48,188 nt of DNA from Selaginella moellendorffii (lineage: Eukaryota; Streptophyta; Lycopodiopsida; Selaginellales; Selaginellaceae). Below, piece after piece: positions 21,645 through 32,629 of this stretch. The stretch spans positions 420,072-468,259 of the forward strand of contig NW_003314362.1 of assembly GCF_000143415.4 (NCBI RefSeq). The letters are read 5' to 3'. Under the pieces are notes generated by a model that saw only the letters and a list, made by a program, of their open reading frames with translations, made no database searches and was not told the origin of the DNA. Made by a program: the position numbers and the translations under genes. Position 1 is the stretch's first letter, and each line of letters begins with the position of its first letter.

Positions 21645-23122
21645 AATTAAACAAATTTAAAAAGTATATATTTTGCACTTTCAAATTTAGAGGAGAGAGT
21701 TATAATATAGGGGAATGTAAAGTTATGTCACTTTAAAAAAAACATAATTTAATATGTACAAATTAAATTAAAAATATATTCTTTAGAGATTGAAAACCTA
21801 ACTATTACTACTCAAAAGTTACTAAGAATAATGAGTAAGTCTTAGCTATATTATATCATTTATGTAATAATATTTTTAAATTATATATATAAAACCTTTA
21901 TGCATTTACATTCAAGGAAAACTTAAATGAATACCATCATAAACTACAAATTGTATTATTTTAATAAATAATATATAAAATTATTTAAGTTTTTTTATTA
22001 ACTTGGATAAAAAAGTATATAGGGTTTTTAGAACACATATATTTTATTTACTCTTCTGGAAAGTAGTGGTTGTAACAAGGTTGAAAATAATTATACATTA
22101 AGATAAAATATATGTGAATAAGCAAACTTGGCATATATATATAAAACATTTAAAAATTAAAAATATTAGTAAAATTGAAGAAACTTTTCTCTTCAACTTC
22201 CAAAAAACATTTTTAAGTAAAACAATGTTTAAAAAATAATTATCCTACTAAAAAATTATAAATATATTTTTTGATACATAAACACACACATAAAGATGTA
22301 TATACAATAAAGATTTATAGGTTTTTTTTGTCTGTACTCCTGGTAGCCTAAGTGTCTTAGTTGCCTTTTTTATGTGTCTACTAAATTGCTAATTTCAAGT
22401 ACTGGTTTAGCAATACAGAAAGAAATGAAAATTTTGTATTTGCTAATTGCCAAACAAGTGCAATAAAGTCTTTTAAAAAGTATTTACTTATTCATTTTAT
22501 TTAAATAAAATAAATTTAAATTAAACTCCACTTAACATATTAGAACCCTAAACTTTTAGAGGGTAGAGGTCTTTTTGACTTTGACTTAACATTCTTAGCA
22601 AAGAACAAAAGGGAAAGTGGATTGACATGTCCTTGTATTTGATTTGGAGAAGATGCAATTACCCTTGTATTTAATTTGGAGGAAATGCAATTGGCTTTAG
22701 AAAATTGTTTTACAGCAGAATATTGCAACAGTAAAAGTTGCAGCACAAGAGTAATGCTTTCATTAATCATTGGTTTGGAGAGAATGAGCAAGGTGATTAC
22801 ACTGTTTCAACGTGGAAGACAGCATTTCTTTTCATTGCTAGAAACTTAGAAGAATGACTGGAACGCAGGAATCAGACTCTGAGACTGACAAAGACGACAG
22901 AGGTTCGAAGTGGAAGAAGAGAAAACATGATCATGCTGTGTGTTAAACAGAGATCAACTGAGGAGCTTGGGTGGCAATTCAGTGGATCAGAGCTTGTAAT
23001 GTTGTAAGTCTAGTGGCGGAAAAACAGAAAAAAATAAAAATAAAATGCAGGTACGTGCTTGTATGACAGGATCATAACTGATCCATTCCTGTTTACATAC
23101 TTTTTAAACTTACCAGAGAACA
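21645..23122. other. AT-rich intergenic DNA
   Basis: Very AT-rich with many poly-A and poly-T runs and no ORF of interest. It begins exactly where the second duplication copy ends. From about 23000 it becomes the 3' flank of the F-box/LRR gene. Confidence 0.65.
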
Positions 23123-24961
23123 TCACCACAAAGCACAATTGGAGCTACCTGCCCCTGCCTTGATATTGAGCAATGGACGATCTGCCTTGATACATTTAAT
23201 CAAGGCACCCAGTTTGTTGTGCAGTGTTTTATGGATCACCAAGAGCTCAACCTTTGATGCTCGTTCCTAGCGATAACAAGAAAAGAGATTTAAAAAAAAA
23301 AAACTTGCTTGAAAACAATTAAAGTTTACTCACTCGGAAAAACTCCAGCGTTGCAGCAGAGATTCGAGGGCAGCAATCCAGATTCAAGCAGTAAAGAGAG
23401 TTACTCAATCGTGGGACGAGTATTGCAACAGCCTCATCGTCGATAAGCTTGCATCCGAAAAGATTCAGAGCCCTCAAGCAAGGACAATGGAACGCAATAA
23501 ACCTTATAGAAATCTTTGATCATGTAAAGGAAAAAGTGAAAGAAACATTTCATACCTCATGGATCTATTGGTGATGGTGCAATTAACAAAACTCATAACT
23601 TGGAGCTTGTTGCATCCTTCTACCAGAGCCATGATTCCTTTGTCTTGCACATTACATGCACCTGTCTTGCGAGAGATTTGGTTGAGCTCAAACTCAATCA
23701 GATGAGAGCAAAAACGTCCAAACTGTAAAAGGATATTGTCACTGGCAGTTGGAAGACAAACTTTCTCAAGGTTCCGAAGAGCAAATGGAATTTTACAGAG
23801 AGTCTTCTCTTCAAACTGCAAAGGCACAATGGATGTGTTTCGATCAACATAAAACAAAGTAAAAATGGAAGTATACCTGTGTAATCACAACCTCATCACA
23901 AGTAGATAAATCGAGGACCTTGAGATTGGTGCATGCTTTACAGATTGCTTGCCACGTTCCACTAAACGTAGACTCCGCGTAAAGGGCTTGGAGCTGGCGG
24001 CCACTGTCTTTAATCAACTTCCAGGGCGCAGAGCGATCATAAGCAACAGAGATTCCAGGGGAGACACAAAGCCTGAGAGACGTGAGAGAAGGTGGCATTG
24101 GGCTGATGGAAGCATGATCGAGTATCAACAGATCGGATGATACAACACCAAGATCTGACAGGTTTGAGCAGCATTTGAATATGTCATTGAGATGATCCCA
24201 ACCAAAGTCACTGCTAGAGATATGGAGCGTGGTGAGGGACAAAGTGAAGCTTTTAAGCGTGACGGCAAGGCCACCGTTAGGCCAAGTCACACTCGCACCC
24301 AGAAGCTTCAGGTGTGGAGATGAGGACATCGAGAAGGCAATGCACGGAAAAAACTAGACACATCATGGTCTCGGCTGAAAACATCGAGGCTCTGGAGGTG
24401 CGGTGAAAGGGCCTCAGCAAGATATGGAGGGAAATTATCATCAGAAAAAGCGGCAGAGAGGTGGCGAAGATGAGGAAGGGCAGAGACAGTAGAGACAATC
24501 TTCTCTGCGTCCTTCTGCGATCTGGACAAGATTATAAGCAAGGAGATAGAGAAAAAGCGCGAGAAGAGCCATACATACCGAGGAAAAGTAATGCTTGTGA
24601 TGGTCGATGCGTGCTTGCGAGCTAGTTTGATGACGTCTTTTGGTTTGAGCCAGACCGAAGAATGCAGCCACCGAGAGAAGTCACCGAAACGAGGCACAAT
24701 CTCACGCACCTAACGAGAAGAAATACCATGCTCCATCAGATCAACTCTTATCTTCTTCACTAACCACATAACTTTACTTACATGAGATTGGCACAAGCGA
24801 TTCCAGCGGCGGCAGACAAACGCGGCCCGCGTCAGGAGCTCCCTCGTTGAAATGCGATCGAAGATGTGGAGCAGGGTATCGTCATCGAGGCCGCCAGTGG
24901 TGGCATCGTCCTCGCCATCGCCATCGCCATCGCGAGCCCTCTTCCTTCTCGTTCTCCCCAT
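23123..24961 (-). CDS. F-box/LRR-repeat protein (SCF adaptor type), six or seven exons
   Basis: Exons on the minus strand are 24782-24961, 24579-24709, 23877-24521, 23556-23815, 23334-23502 and 23123-23266. All introns are GT-AG, 53-72 nt, and phases agree. The product starts MGRTRRKRARDGDGDG (basic, then acidic). An F-box follows at residues about 24-60 (LDDDTLLHIFDRISTREL then AAFVCRRWNRL). Leucine-rich repeats follow (PHLRHLSAAF, LTTLHISSS, LKVLDLSTCDEVVI, LQVMSFVNCTI, LRALNLFGCKLIDDEAV, LYCLNLDCCPRIS). Such proteins present substrates to SKP1-cullin ubiquitin ligases. The third exon does not stay in frame: it needs either a 56-nt intron at about 24299-24354 or it carries a frameshift. With that intron the protein is about 490 aa. 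The substrate is unknown. Confidence 0.8.
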
Positions 24962-24983
24962 TTTGCTATTTTGACCTAATCTT
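24962..24983. promoter_or_regulatory. Start codons of two divergent genes 22 bp apart
   Basis: The ATGs of the F-box/LRR gene (minus) and the PPR gene (plus) face away from each other with only 22 bases between. Each gene's 5' leader and core promoter must therefore lie within the other gene's coding sequence, unless the true starts are further downstream. Confidence 0.55.
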
Positions 24984-27875
24984 ATGAACCATGTGGTTAA
25001 CAAAGGGCAAAGGCGTCCGTGGCGATGGCGATGGTTTTCGTCGCAATCGCATGGCATCGTTCTTGACAAGGAGGAGGAGCCGCCGCTCGATCCAACGAAG
25101 ATTTGCAGGGATGACGAGCGATCGCCAGCGGTGGACGCCTTCGCGGCTGCTCTGCGAGAATGCCGCGAGCGCGGATCCCTGGGCGAGGGTAAGCGCATCC
25201 ACGCACAGATCGTCTCCAGCGGCCTCGAGCGTCACAGGTTCCTCGCGAATCTCGTCATGGAAATGTATGGAAAGTGCGGCCGCGCGGCGGAGTCCCTGGA
25301 AGTCTTCCACAAGATGGAAGATCGCAATGTTTTCTCGTGGAACATTGCGATCGCGGCATTTGCCCACAACGGGCAAATGCGAGAAGCCCTGACGCTCTTC
25401 CGGCAAATGCTGCTCGACGGCGAGCATCCCAATTGCGTCACGTTTATGGCAGCTGTCAATGCCGATCCGGCCAAGATCCATGCGCTAGTCGTCGCTGCTG
25501 GCCTGGATCGCTCCACCTCCATCGCCACAGCGCTGCTCAACGCTTACGGCAAGCTGGGGATGCTAGATCATGCCACGCTCGTCTTCCAGGGGATCGAATT
25601 CAAGGATGCCATCACCTGGAATGCACTGGTCTCCGCGTGCGCTCACAACCATCGTGGATCCCAGGCGCTGGAGCTCTTTCGCTCGATGCTTCTCGAAGGT
25701 ATCAAGCCCAACCACATCACCTTTCTCAGCATTGTCGCCGCGTCTAGCTCGATCATGGACGATCGTAGCTCGACTGCTCGCGAGGATCTTATCCACTCGC
25801 TCGTCGTGGAAGCCGGCTATGACGACCATCTCTCCATCGCCAATTGCCTCGTGGATTGCTACTCCAAGCGAGGATCATTGGACACTGCCAGAGCGCTCTT
25901 TGATTCCATGAAGAGGAAAGACGTGGTGAGCTGGAACACGATGATCTCGGCTTATTCTCGATCACAGGATGGAGACCAAGAAGCTCTCGATCTCTTCCAG
26001 AGAATGCTGGACGATCCCAGCGGCCCCGAGCCGGATCGACTGACGTTCTTGAGCGTTGTGGATGCATGCAACTCGCTGGAGCAGGGCAGGACGATCCATG
26101 CTCTCGCGATGGAGAAGAAGATCGCTAGCGAGGACGTGGTGCTCCAGACGGCGCTGCTCAACATGTATGCTCGCTGCCATAGCCTCGAGGATGCAAGGAA
26201 AGTTTTCGCCGGGATGTGTCGCAAGGACGCGATTTGCTGGAACTCGCTCCTCGCGGCCTACGCTCAGAGTGGATCCGGCAAGGAAGCGCTGCAAATCTTC
26301 CGCGAGATGGATCTCGAGGGATGCAAGTCGAGCAGAGTCTCACTCATGCTCGCGCTGGAAGCTTGCTCCAACGACGGTGGCGATGCCATCAAACAAGGAA
26401 GAGCTCTCCACGAGAGGATCGTCGCTAGTGGCTATGGCGGCGACGTGGTCGCGTGCTCGGCGCTGGTGACCATGTATGGAAAATGCAAGTGTGTGGATCG
26501 AGCGAAGGTGGTCTTTCAGTCCATGCCCGAGAGAAACGTTGTGACATGGACGGCGCTCATAGGTGCTCTCGTGGACAACGATCGCGACAAGGAAGCCATG
26601 GAGCTCTTCCGGACGATGGACCACTCTGGAGTGAAGCCAAACGATGTCACATTCGTGAGCACGATCGATGCTTGCGCAAACTCCATGGATCTCGCTTCCG
26701 GGATCGTTTTCCACAGGCGAGCAGCCGAGGTTGGCATGGATTCCAACGTGATCGTCGCGAACAGCCTCATCAAGATGTATGGAAAGTGTAAGAGACTCGA
26801 GGAAGCCATGTCCGTTTTTAACCGAATTCTGGGAATCCGGGACTTGGTATCGTGGAACGCTTTGATCTCGGCCTTTGCGCAAAATGGCGATGGAAGACGA
26901 GCGCTAGAGACTTACTGGGCGATGATCCGGGAGGGAGTTCGTCCCGACAGGATCACTTTCATCAGCGTCTTAGATGCGTGCGCGACGCTGGGATCAATCG
27001 CCGAGGGCCGAGAGATCCATCGCCAAGCAAGCGAGGGCGGATTCGAGAGCGTGGACGCGGTGCTTGGAACGCTCGTAAACATGTATGGGCGGTGTGGTAA
27101 CGCCATGGAAGCCGAGCTCGCGTTTGGCAAGCTCCAGCAAAGGGATGCGATTGCATGGAACGCGGTGGCAGCGGCGATCACTCAAACCGGCGACCAGAGA
27201 CGAGCGCTCGGGATTCTCCGGGGCATGGATAACGAAGGTGTCAAGCCGGACAACGTTACGTTCATCACACTTCTCGACACTTGCGCGGATTGCAACGCTC
27301 TGGTCGAGGGAAAGATCTTCCACGCCCGAGCGATGGAGCTGGGATTCGGCTTCGATATCATCTTGGGCAATGCGCTGCTCAACATGTATGGAAAGTGTGG
27401 GAGCTTGCGCGAAGCAAACCGTGTCTTTGCAGCCATGCCCGTGAGGAACTCCGTGTCTTGGAACACGTTGATCGTCGCATATGCCCAGAATGGGCATGTC
27501 AAGCTAGCGATTGGATTGTTCCGGGATATGGACTTGGAGGGTATAGTTCCCAACCAGGTATCTTTTCTCAGCATCTTTTTTGCTTGCAGCCATGCTGGGA
27601 TGCTTGAGGAAGGCTGCAAGTACTTCCAGTACATGGTGGCGGATCATGGGCTGGTTCCCACACCGGAGCATTACGGGTGTTTTGTAGATCTTCTTGGGCG
27701 GACTGGTCGCTTGGCTGATGCCGAGGAGCTTGTCACTGGCATGGCCAACGATGCCAGAAGTTTGGACTGGTTGATCCTTCTTGGATCCTCGACGTTGCAA
27801 GAGAATGTCGAGCAGGCAAAGAGGGCAGTCCAACACGCAGTGAAGCTTGGTTCCAAGCAATACTGGAACTGTTGA
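24984..27875 (+). CDS. PLS-class pentatricopeptide-repeat protein, 963 aa
   Basis: A single-exon gene encoding about two dozen tandem PPR motifs. Typical phrases are LVMEMYGKCGRAAESLEVF, MEDRNVFSWNIAIAAFAHNG, LLNMYARCHSLEDARKVF and ALVTMYGKCKCVDRAKVVF. The N-terminus (MNHVVNKGQRRPWRWRWFSS) is basic and Trp/Ser-rich, compatible with organellar targeting. PPR proteins bind organellar RNA with sequence specificity; PLS members often act in C-to-U editing. The tail reaches an E-like region (YGCFVDLLGRTGRLADAEEL) and stops after KQYWNC, without E+ or DYW domains, so a DYW deaminase partner would be needed for editing. The start codon is preceded by an in-frame TGA. Several relics in this window derive from this gene or a close sister. 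Confidence 0.88.
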   Translation: MNHVVNKGQRRPWRWRWFSSQSHGIVLDKEEEPPLDPTKICRDDERSPAVDAFAAALRECRERGSLGEGKRIHAQIVSSGLERHRFLANLVMEMYGKCGRAAESLEVFHKMEDRNVFSWNIAIAAFAHNGQMREALTLFRQMLLDGEHPNCVTFMAAVNADPAKIHALVVAAGLDRSTSIATALLNAYGKLGMLDHATLVFQGIEFKDAITWNALVSACAHNHRGSQALELFRSMLLEGIKPNHITFLSIVAASSSIMDDRSSTAREDLIHSLVVEAGYDDHLSIANCLVDCYSKRGSLDTARALFDSMKRKDVVSWNTMISAYSRSQDGDQEALDLFQRMLDDPSGPEPDRLTFLSVVDACNSLEQGRTIHALAMEKKIASEDVVLQTALLNMYARCHSLEDARKVFAGMCRKDAICWNSLLAAYAQSGSGKEALQIFREMDLEGCKSSRVSLMLALEACSNDGGDAIKQGRALHERIVASGYGGDVVACSALVTMYGKCKCVDRAKVVFQSMPERNVVTWTALIGALVDNDRDKEAMELFRTMDHSGVKPNDVTFVSTIDACANSMDLASGIVFHRRAAEVGMDSNVIVANSLIKMYGKCKRLEEAMSVFNRILGIRDLVSWNALISAFAQNGDGRRALETYWAMIREGVRPDRITFISVLDACATLGSIAEGREIHRQASEGGFESVDAVLGTLVNMYGRCGNAMEAELAFGKLQQRDAIAWNAVAAAITQTGDQRRALGILRGMDNEGVKPDNVTFITLLDTCADCNALVEGKIFHARAMELGFGFDIILGNALLNMYGKCGSLREANRVFAAMPVRNSVSWNTLIVAYAQNGHVKLAIGLFRDMDLEGIVPNQVSFLSIFFACSHAGMLEEGCKYFQYMVADHGLVPTPEHYGCFVDLLGRTGRLADAEELVTGMANDARSLDWLILLGSSTLQENVEQAKRAVQHAVKLGSKQYWNC

Positions 27876-28147
27876 CCGCGTAGAGTTCCCCGACTACTTC
27901 TCTCGTTGACGGTTGAGTCACCTGAATTGATACTCCTGGAGCTTGTATATAAGAGAACGTGGACTCGATCAAGTGGAGATGGTTCTTCAACTCTCTGCTC
28001 CAAGTGCATGGCATCATTTTTGTTCTTTCATGGGCTTTCTCGAGTACGACTATACTTCTGTTACACGTTTTCTCATACAGGTTGCTGCCATTTTTCTTTT
28101 TCTTTTATTTTTTTTTTACTTTTTCCGACTTTTGTAAGGACCGGAAA

Positions 28148-28220
28148 ACAACGTCAGCGGAATTGAACCCAGAATCTCTGGTTATGTAGCCCAGCGCCTT
28201 ATCCATTGGGCCATTGGGCC
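28148..28220 (-). pseudogene. tRNA-Arg-like relic
   Basis: The minus strand keeps a plant tRNA-Arg D-arm (TGGCCCAATGGATAAGGC), most of the anticodon arm (CTGGGCTACATAACCAG) and a T-loop (GGGTTCAATTC). The anticodon loop reads CTACATA, the upper anticodon stem has a mismatch, the T-stem is broken and the acceptor ends do not pair. It is a dead tRNA or the head of a SINE. Confidence 0.6.
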
Positions 28221-28273
28221 AAATCACTCACACAAGATTCCTAGTTGTTTACATTGAAGACCTTTAAGCCATG

Positions 28274-28347
28274 GTTTTCATAGCTGATTTGGTCAGAGCA
28301 CCCATTTAGTAAGCAGGAGGTCTTGAGTTCAAGTCTCAGTGAAAGTA
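28274..28347 (+). pseudogene. tRNA-Thr(AGT)-like relic
   Basis: The sequence resembles plant tRNA-Thr(AGT). The 7-bp acceptor stem still pairs (GTTTTCA with TGAAAGT, using two G-U pairs), the anticodon loop is TTAGTAA and the T-arm holds GAGTTCAAGTC. But the D-stem has a G-G clash and the anticodon stem has two mismatches. I judge it a pseudogene, or less likely a weak functional tRNA. Confidence 0.6.
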
Positions 28348-28549
28348 GATATTTATGAGGTGCTGCCTCTGATTTCTAAAATAGCTGAAATCACACACGC
28401 CTAACGTCAGGTTGTGATCTTTTCATTGAAAAACATATGGATCTAGTTGTCACATTACAAACATTACACGGTTCTTCTAGTGTGTTGTTTGTGTGGCTTT
28501 GATTTGTATGCAAAGGATCTAGTTGCCATTTATAAGGGGTTACAGTGAC

Positions 28550-29700
28550 GAGGAAGAGCTGCCAAGAGTTTGGGGCGTGGATTCGAATTCACACAACATG
28601 ACATTCCTCAGGTCATTGGCTATGTCTTCCCTACATTCTTACCGTCATTAAGACAGTAAAAATGTAGCATGGAAGACATAGACAATGCCCTGATGAATGT
28701 CATGTCGCACACCACTGTGGTGACAAGCACGAAACTCTGAAGGTTAAGATGGCCAAGCCACTAAACATGGACACTCGCCAGAGCTTACGTTCTGCATGGC
28801 ATGCCTGGAAAGGATGACTATTCCAACTCTAGTATGCATATGGTAAAAGCCTCACGATTGAATTCTTTGGCGCCGGGAATTGGCAGAGTAACGGTGTTTC
28901 AACAGAAAGCGGTGTTGCATTGCGATCTAATAAGTTTATCACTGACCATGGTTTTTTGGACCTTCTTTTCTTAAATGAAATCGTATAAGGCGGCATCCCA
29001 CAAAGAGAAGTGGAGACCAGAAAGAATAGAATGGCCGGGGGAGGATCCCATCGACGATGCAGCACTCCAAGTTCCACGAGCCGTCTCCGCGGCAGCTTCC
29101 AGCAGCCTCGAGCACCGACGAGCTCCAGCAGGAAGCCGACAGTACATCCAGGTTTGCATTGATGCGGATAGGGAGCCCCGCGAGTCCGAGCGATGATCAA
29201 AGCTCCGGGCTGCAAGAGGCGACGTCGCCGGCGGGGCTTTGGGCCGACCCCGTCTGCTGCGGGCGCTGGTGTGACACTGGTCGCCGCCCCCAGATGATCA
29301 AATCACCACTACAGAAACGCTAGCAATCAGTGATGAATCTTCACCGTCCTCTTGGCTTCGCCACTCGGCTAGCTTGCCAGTGATCCCAGTGGCGGACGAG
29401 GAGTACGTTCCAGACAAGGAGGAGATCATGCTATACGTGGATGACGGTTTTTCCTGGAATTCCGAGCAGCTGGAAGTTGTTACAGCTCGCGGGCCCTCTT
29501 CTCCCGATCGAGTAGTGAATGTGGAGGAGGAGGTACATTTTCCGTCGGATGTTGGGAGCTGGAGGTCGTAATCCAGGATCTTCCTCCTCTACGAGCCAAC
29601 GCTGAGCCAGCAGGGACAGCACCTTCGGTGGCACCACCATTCGCAGTGTCACCACCAGGGAAAAGAAAAAGAGAAGATGAGGCTAGCTTGGAATTCATCT
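28550..29700 (+). repeat. Inverted repeat of 1.2 kb, left arm
   Basis: In plus orientation this arm is colinear with the reverse complement of 32630-33840. It matches in turn exon 6 of the gene at 33385-35594 (28555-28830), the terminal coding and flank sequence (28860-28980), an MRI.SP...SDDQSSG-encoding piece (29155-29215), a SLPVIP...DEE.VP.KEE-encoding piece (29370-29430) and a GAGCAGCTGGAAGTT piece (29465-29480). It is more decayed than the right arm: the exon-6 part has no open frame. Confidence 0.7.
28596..28705. ncRNA. Candidate miRNA/hairpin-RNA precursor derived from coding sequence
   Basis: Bases 28596-28637 and 28661-28705 are inverted copies of each other, with about four mismatches and a 2-3 nt bulge, separated by a 23-nt loop. 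The right arm (GGAAGACATAGACAATGCCC core) is in turn the sense sequence of exon 6 of the gene at 33385-35594 (encoding LEDIDNALRDVM). A transcript in either direction would fold into a 110-nt stem-loop of plant MIRNA size, and one arm would be antisense to that gene's mRNA. No promoter or expression evidence is visible. Confidence 0.4.
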
Positions 29701-30660
29701 TTTATAAAGATCTAACAAAACCAGACGATGATCGAGCAGCAGCACCAGCGGCAAGCTGGAGACGTCATACATGAATCTGGCATTTCACCAACTCCAAATC
29801 GTCGAAACTAGATTGGAAAAAGATGTCAGTCTCCTCAACTTGCTTGTCAGATCCTATGGGAGTGGAGGCAACCGTGATCATTAAAACAGAGCGTGGACCA
29901 CAATGGTGGTGGATCTCGCGAAGGCCAGGTGCCGTGAATCGGAGATGGGAGCTGTTATCTATCTTCCGTCGTCTCCATTCACAGCCTGGAGAATACACTG
30001 CAGCTTAAAACACACCATAGCTCGATGTGAGTGCTCGTAAGCCTATCATGGTGGTTCATCATGTCGAATGCCCCCTTTGATCCGAGAATGTGGCCACTGC
30101 GCTTGAGAAGCTGTCTCAAGACTCAAGTGCACTGATGATTGTCACTCACCACCTCGAGCTCCATCTTGCAAAACGGTGAAAGCGCAAGATGGAGCTCGAG
30201 GTGAGAGCTCAGATGAGAGCATTATCAATGAGAGAACATTGGAAAACATTGGAATCCTCCCATGTTGATAGGAAGATTTTCCACGAGTTGCCTGTTCTTC
30301 CTCATTCCACACACCATCGAATGGCGATGGATTCTTTTGCCCGCTTCCAACTATAAGTGCGTAAAGATTTGCATCGCGCTCAAGCTCCTCCACTGATTGC
30401 TTCAGCTCCAAGATGGCAAAGCGATGCCATAATCAGGGCGTGTAGTTTTCTCTATTCTCTAAGAAGCACGCTTGGCCAAGACGCTCCCTGCTCCATGCGG
30501 ACTTGGTCCTGCAACATTCGAGGTTTATTGTCTTTCTTTTTCTTGTTTCAAAGATGGTAATTTGGAAATCAAGTATGGGTTCCGAGCTGCTGCATGCTGA
30601 TCCGGCAACAATGCTGATCAACTAAACAGCAATCAAGCCACAGTAGTTCTCTGTAATCAT
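29701..30660. other. Unassigned stretch with a perfect hairpin
   Basis: No complete gene is visible. A minus-strand open stretch at about 30142-30420 encodes ELKQSVEELERDANLYALIV and looks coding-like, but lacks an ATG and recognisable domains. Its 3' part coincides with a perfect hairpin at 30150-30203. Confidence 0.4.
30150..30203. repeat. Perfect 20-bp inverted repeat, 14-nt loop
   Basis: Bases 30150-30169 (CACCTCGAGCTCCATCTTGC) are the exact reverse complement of 30184-30203, with a 14-nt loop. No T-run follows, so it is not a simple Pol III or bacterial-type terminator. Confidence 0.8.
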
Positions 30661-32629
30661 TTTTTACTCTTTTGAGAGCCATTTACAAGATTTGCAACAG
30701 CAGCTGAAAGGCAAAGAAGAATACAAGAAGTGAGAGCACTGTACGAACTGTTCGAATGGTTTTTGGGTGGGAAGTGAAAATCTTAAGAGTACTTTCTGAG
30801 GACTATGGAGGGAGGGAAGAGAGCTTGTGTGGTTTGGGTTAGCAGCTTCACTGCATAGTGGATTGTCACCAAGTTGCTAGATCAAGGCTAATGCACAGCA
30901 CCATTTAGGATAGGTGAGTGATGCCTTGATTGATTCATCTTGTGCTTCAAATTTAAACACATATTATCAAAGTATAAAGTCATGAACTAATGTTAAAATT
31001 TTCAACTCCCACTTGTAGTGTATGTGGTTTTCATTTTTTACTTTATGATGTTTTATTATAGACATGTAAGTTTCAGGGGTTAGTAGTTTAGTTTACTCTT
31101 GTTAAGCTAGACTTGAAGGGTTATATTGACATATGATCAAGTCCTTAGCCCTAAATTCCTACTGGCTCCAGCTTTTGCATCATTCTTAGAACCCCTAACC
31201 TAAACTCTAAACCCTGGTCCAATTTTCCCCCATTAGGCTACACTCAAGTCAAGATAATAGGTTAACATTTAGCAATCTAGTTTACCTAGAGTAAAAAGAG
31301 TTTTACCTTCCAATTTCCATCCATAAAAGTGTGAATTTATAGAGAAGCATAATTGATTATAAACAATTAACAATAATAATTTGAAAAGTGATTTATTGGG
31401 GTTCTTTAGTATTAAGATGGGTGACCTTTTGCAAAATCAAATCTAAAGAGCTTACATTTTATTATGATGTTTAACCTGGCAATGAAAACAATTTCTTCTC
31501 TAAATATAAAGCATTAACTTATTAGTCATTACAAACTTCTCTATTAAACAAGATTTGATCAAGTTGACTAGTGGTTTTAGCAAAAAAATATGAGCCTTAG
31601 AATAGCATTAATCAATGTTAATGGAAAATTCTTCTTGACTTTTTATTATATATTTAATGAGTTCAAACTTTTGATGAAACATTACACTTCTAATAGTGTA
31701 AACAACTAAAGGGAATGACTTAAGAAGTAGTCCATAAAAATTTAAATATAAAAGGAAAAAATTTATGAAAACAAATGCACTTTTTTTCCAATTGGTTAAA
31801 GGTTTTGGGATATTTATAATTAAACATCTTTGGGTTTAAACTGTACTTAAGGTTTGTCTTTGGGTTTAAATAATACTGAGTTTGGTGACATCCCAAAATA
31901 AAATTTTACAAATAAATCATTATATATGTTCGTAAGACTAAAGTAAAGCCCTTTCATTAATCTTTAGTAGCTGGTCTATAAAATTAACCTTTTCCAACTT
32001 TTTAACAAACAAAGTGTGAAAAACCTTTGTCCAAGAAGTTGACTTTAAATTAGTTTTGATATAATTATTCTATTATAAAGAAATATGTCTCACAAATTTT
32101 GTTAGGGTTTTGAGTCTAACAATCTACAACCAACAATTAACTTTTTGATTGTGATAAATATATGGTGGCAACTTTCATTTCATAATACTATAATTCTTGG
32201 TATGTTTGATGTATCAATGGTACTCATGGACATGAGATTAATTCAAAATTTAAGGTCCATGTGAAGTAAATAGATCTTTTACTTCTTTAATATCACTATA
32301 AACATCAATAATCTTATATTTTTGCTTTGCAACAACATCATCAAAGATCTTTTCTTCCTCATCACAACACTGATGCCATATTCTTCAGCAAGATCAACAT
32401 CCCACTCCTCTCCTATTTCTAAAAGAATGTGCTTCTCTGTATCAAGCAATAGGGGTTGTGCAATGTGGAAATTGCATGTTTTGGGCACACAATGAGATCT
32501 TGTGTTGCAATGAATTAGATTTTGACACATGGGATGAATTAGATTTGACAACATGCATATAATTTACAAATTGCACACCAAAATAAAAGACTTCTTTTTC
32601 TTACATGGCTCCTAATTCCTGCTGGCAAG
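30661..32629. other. AT-rich DNA inside the inverted repeat
   Basis: Strongly AT-rich with no convincing ORF. Short open frames near 32279-32554 show no recognised motif. Confidence 0.6.

Noticed and set aside
24963-25198. Upstream extension of the F-box/LRR frame into the PPR gene
   Set aside because: It is an open antisense frame within PPR coding sequence; MGRTRRKRARDG at 24961 is a natural start.
28274-28347. Functional tRNA-Thr
   Set aside because: Mismatches in the D-stem and two in the anticodon stem make a working tRNA unlikely.
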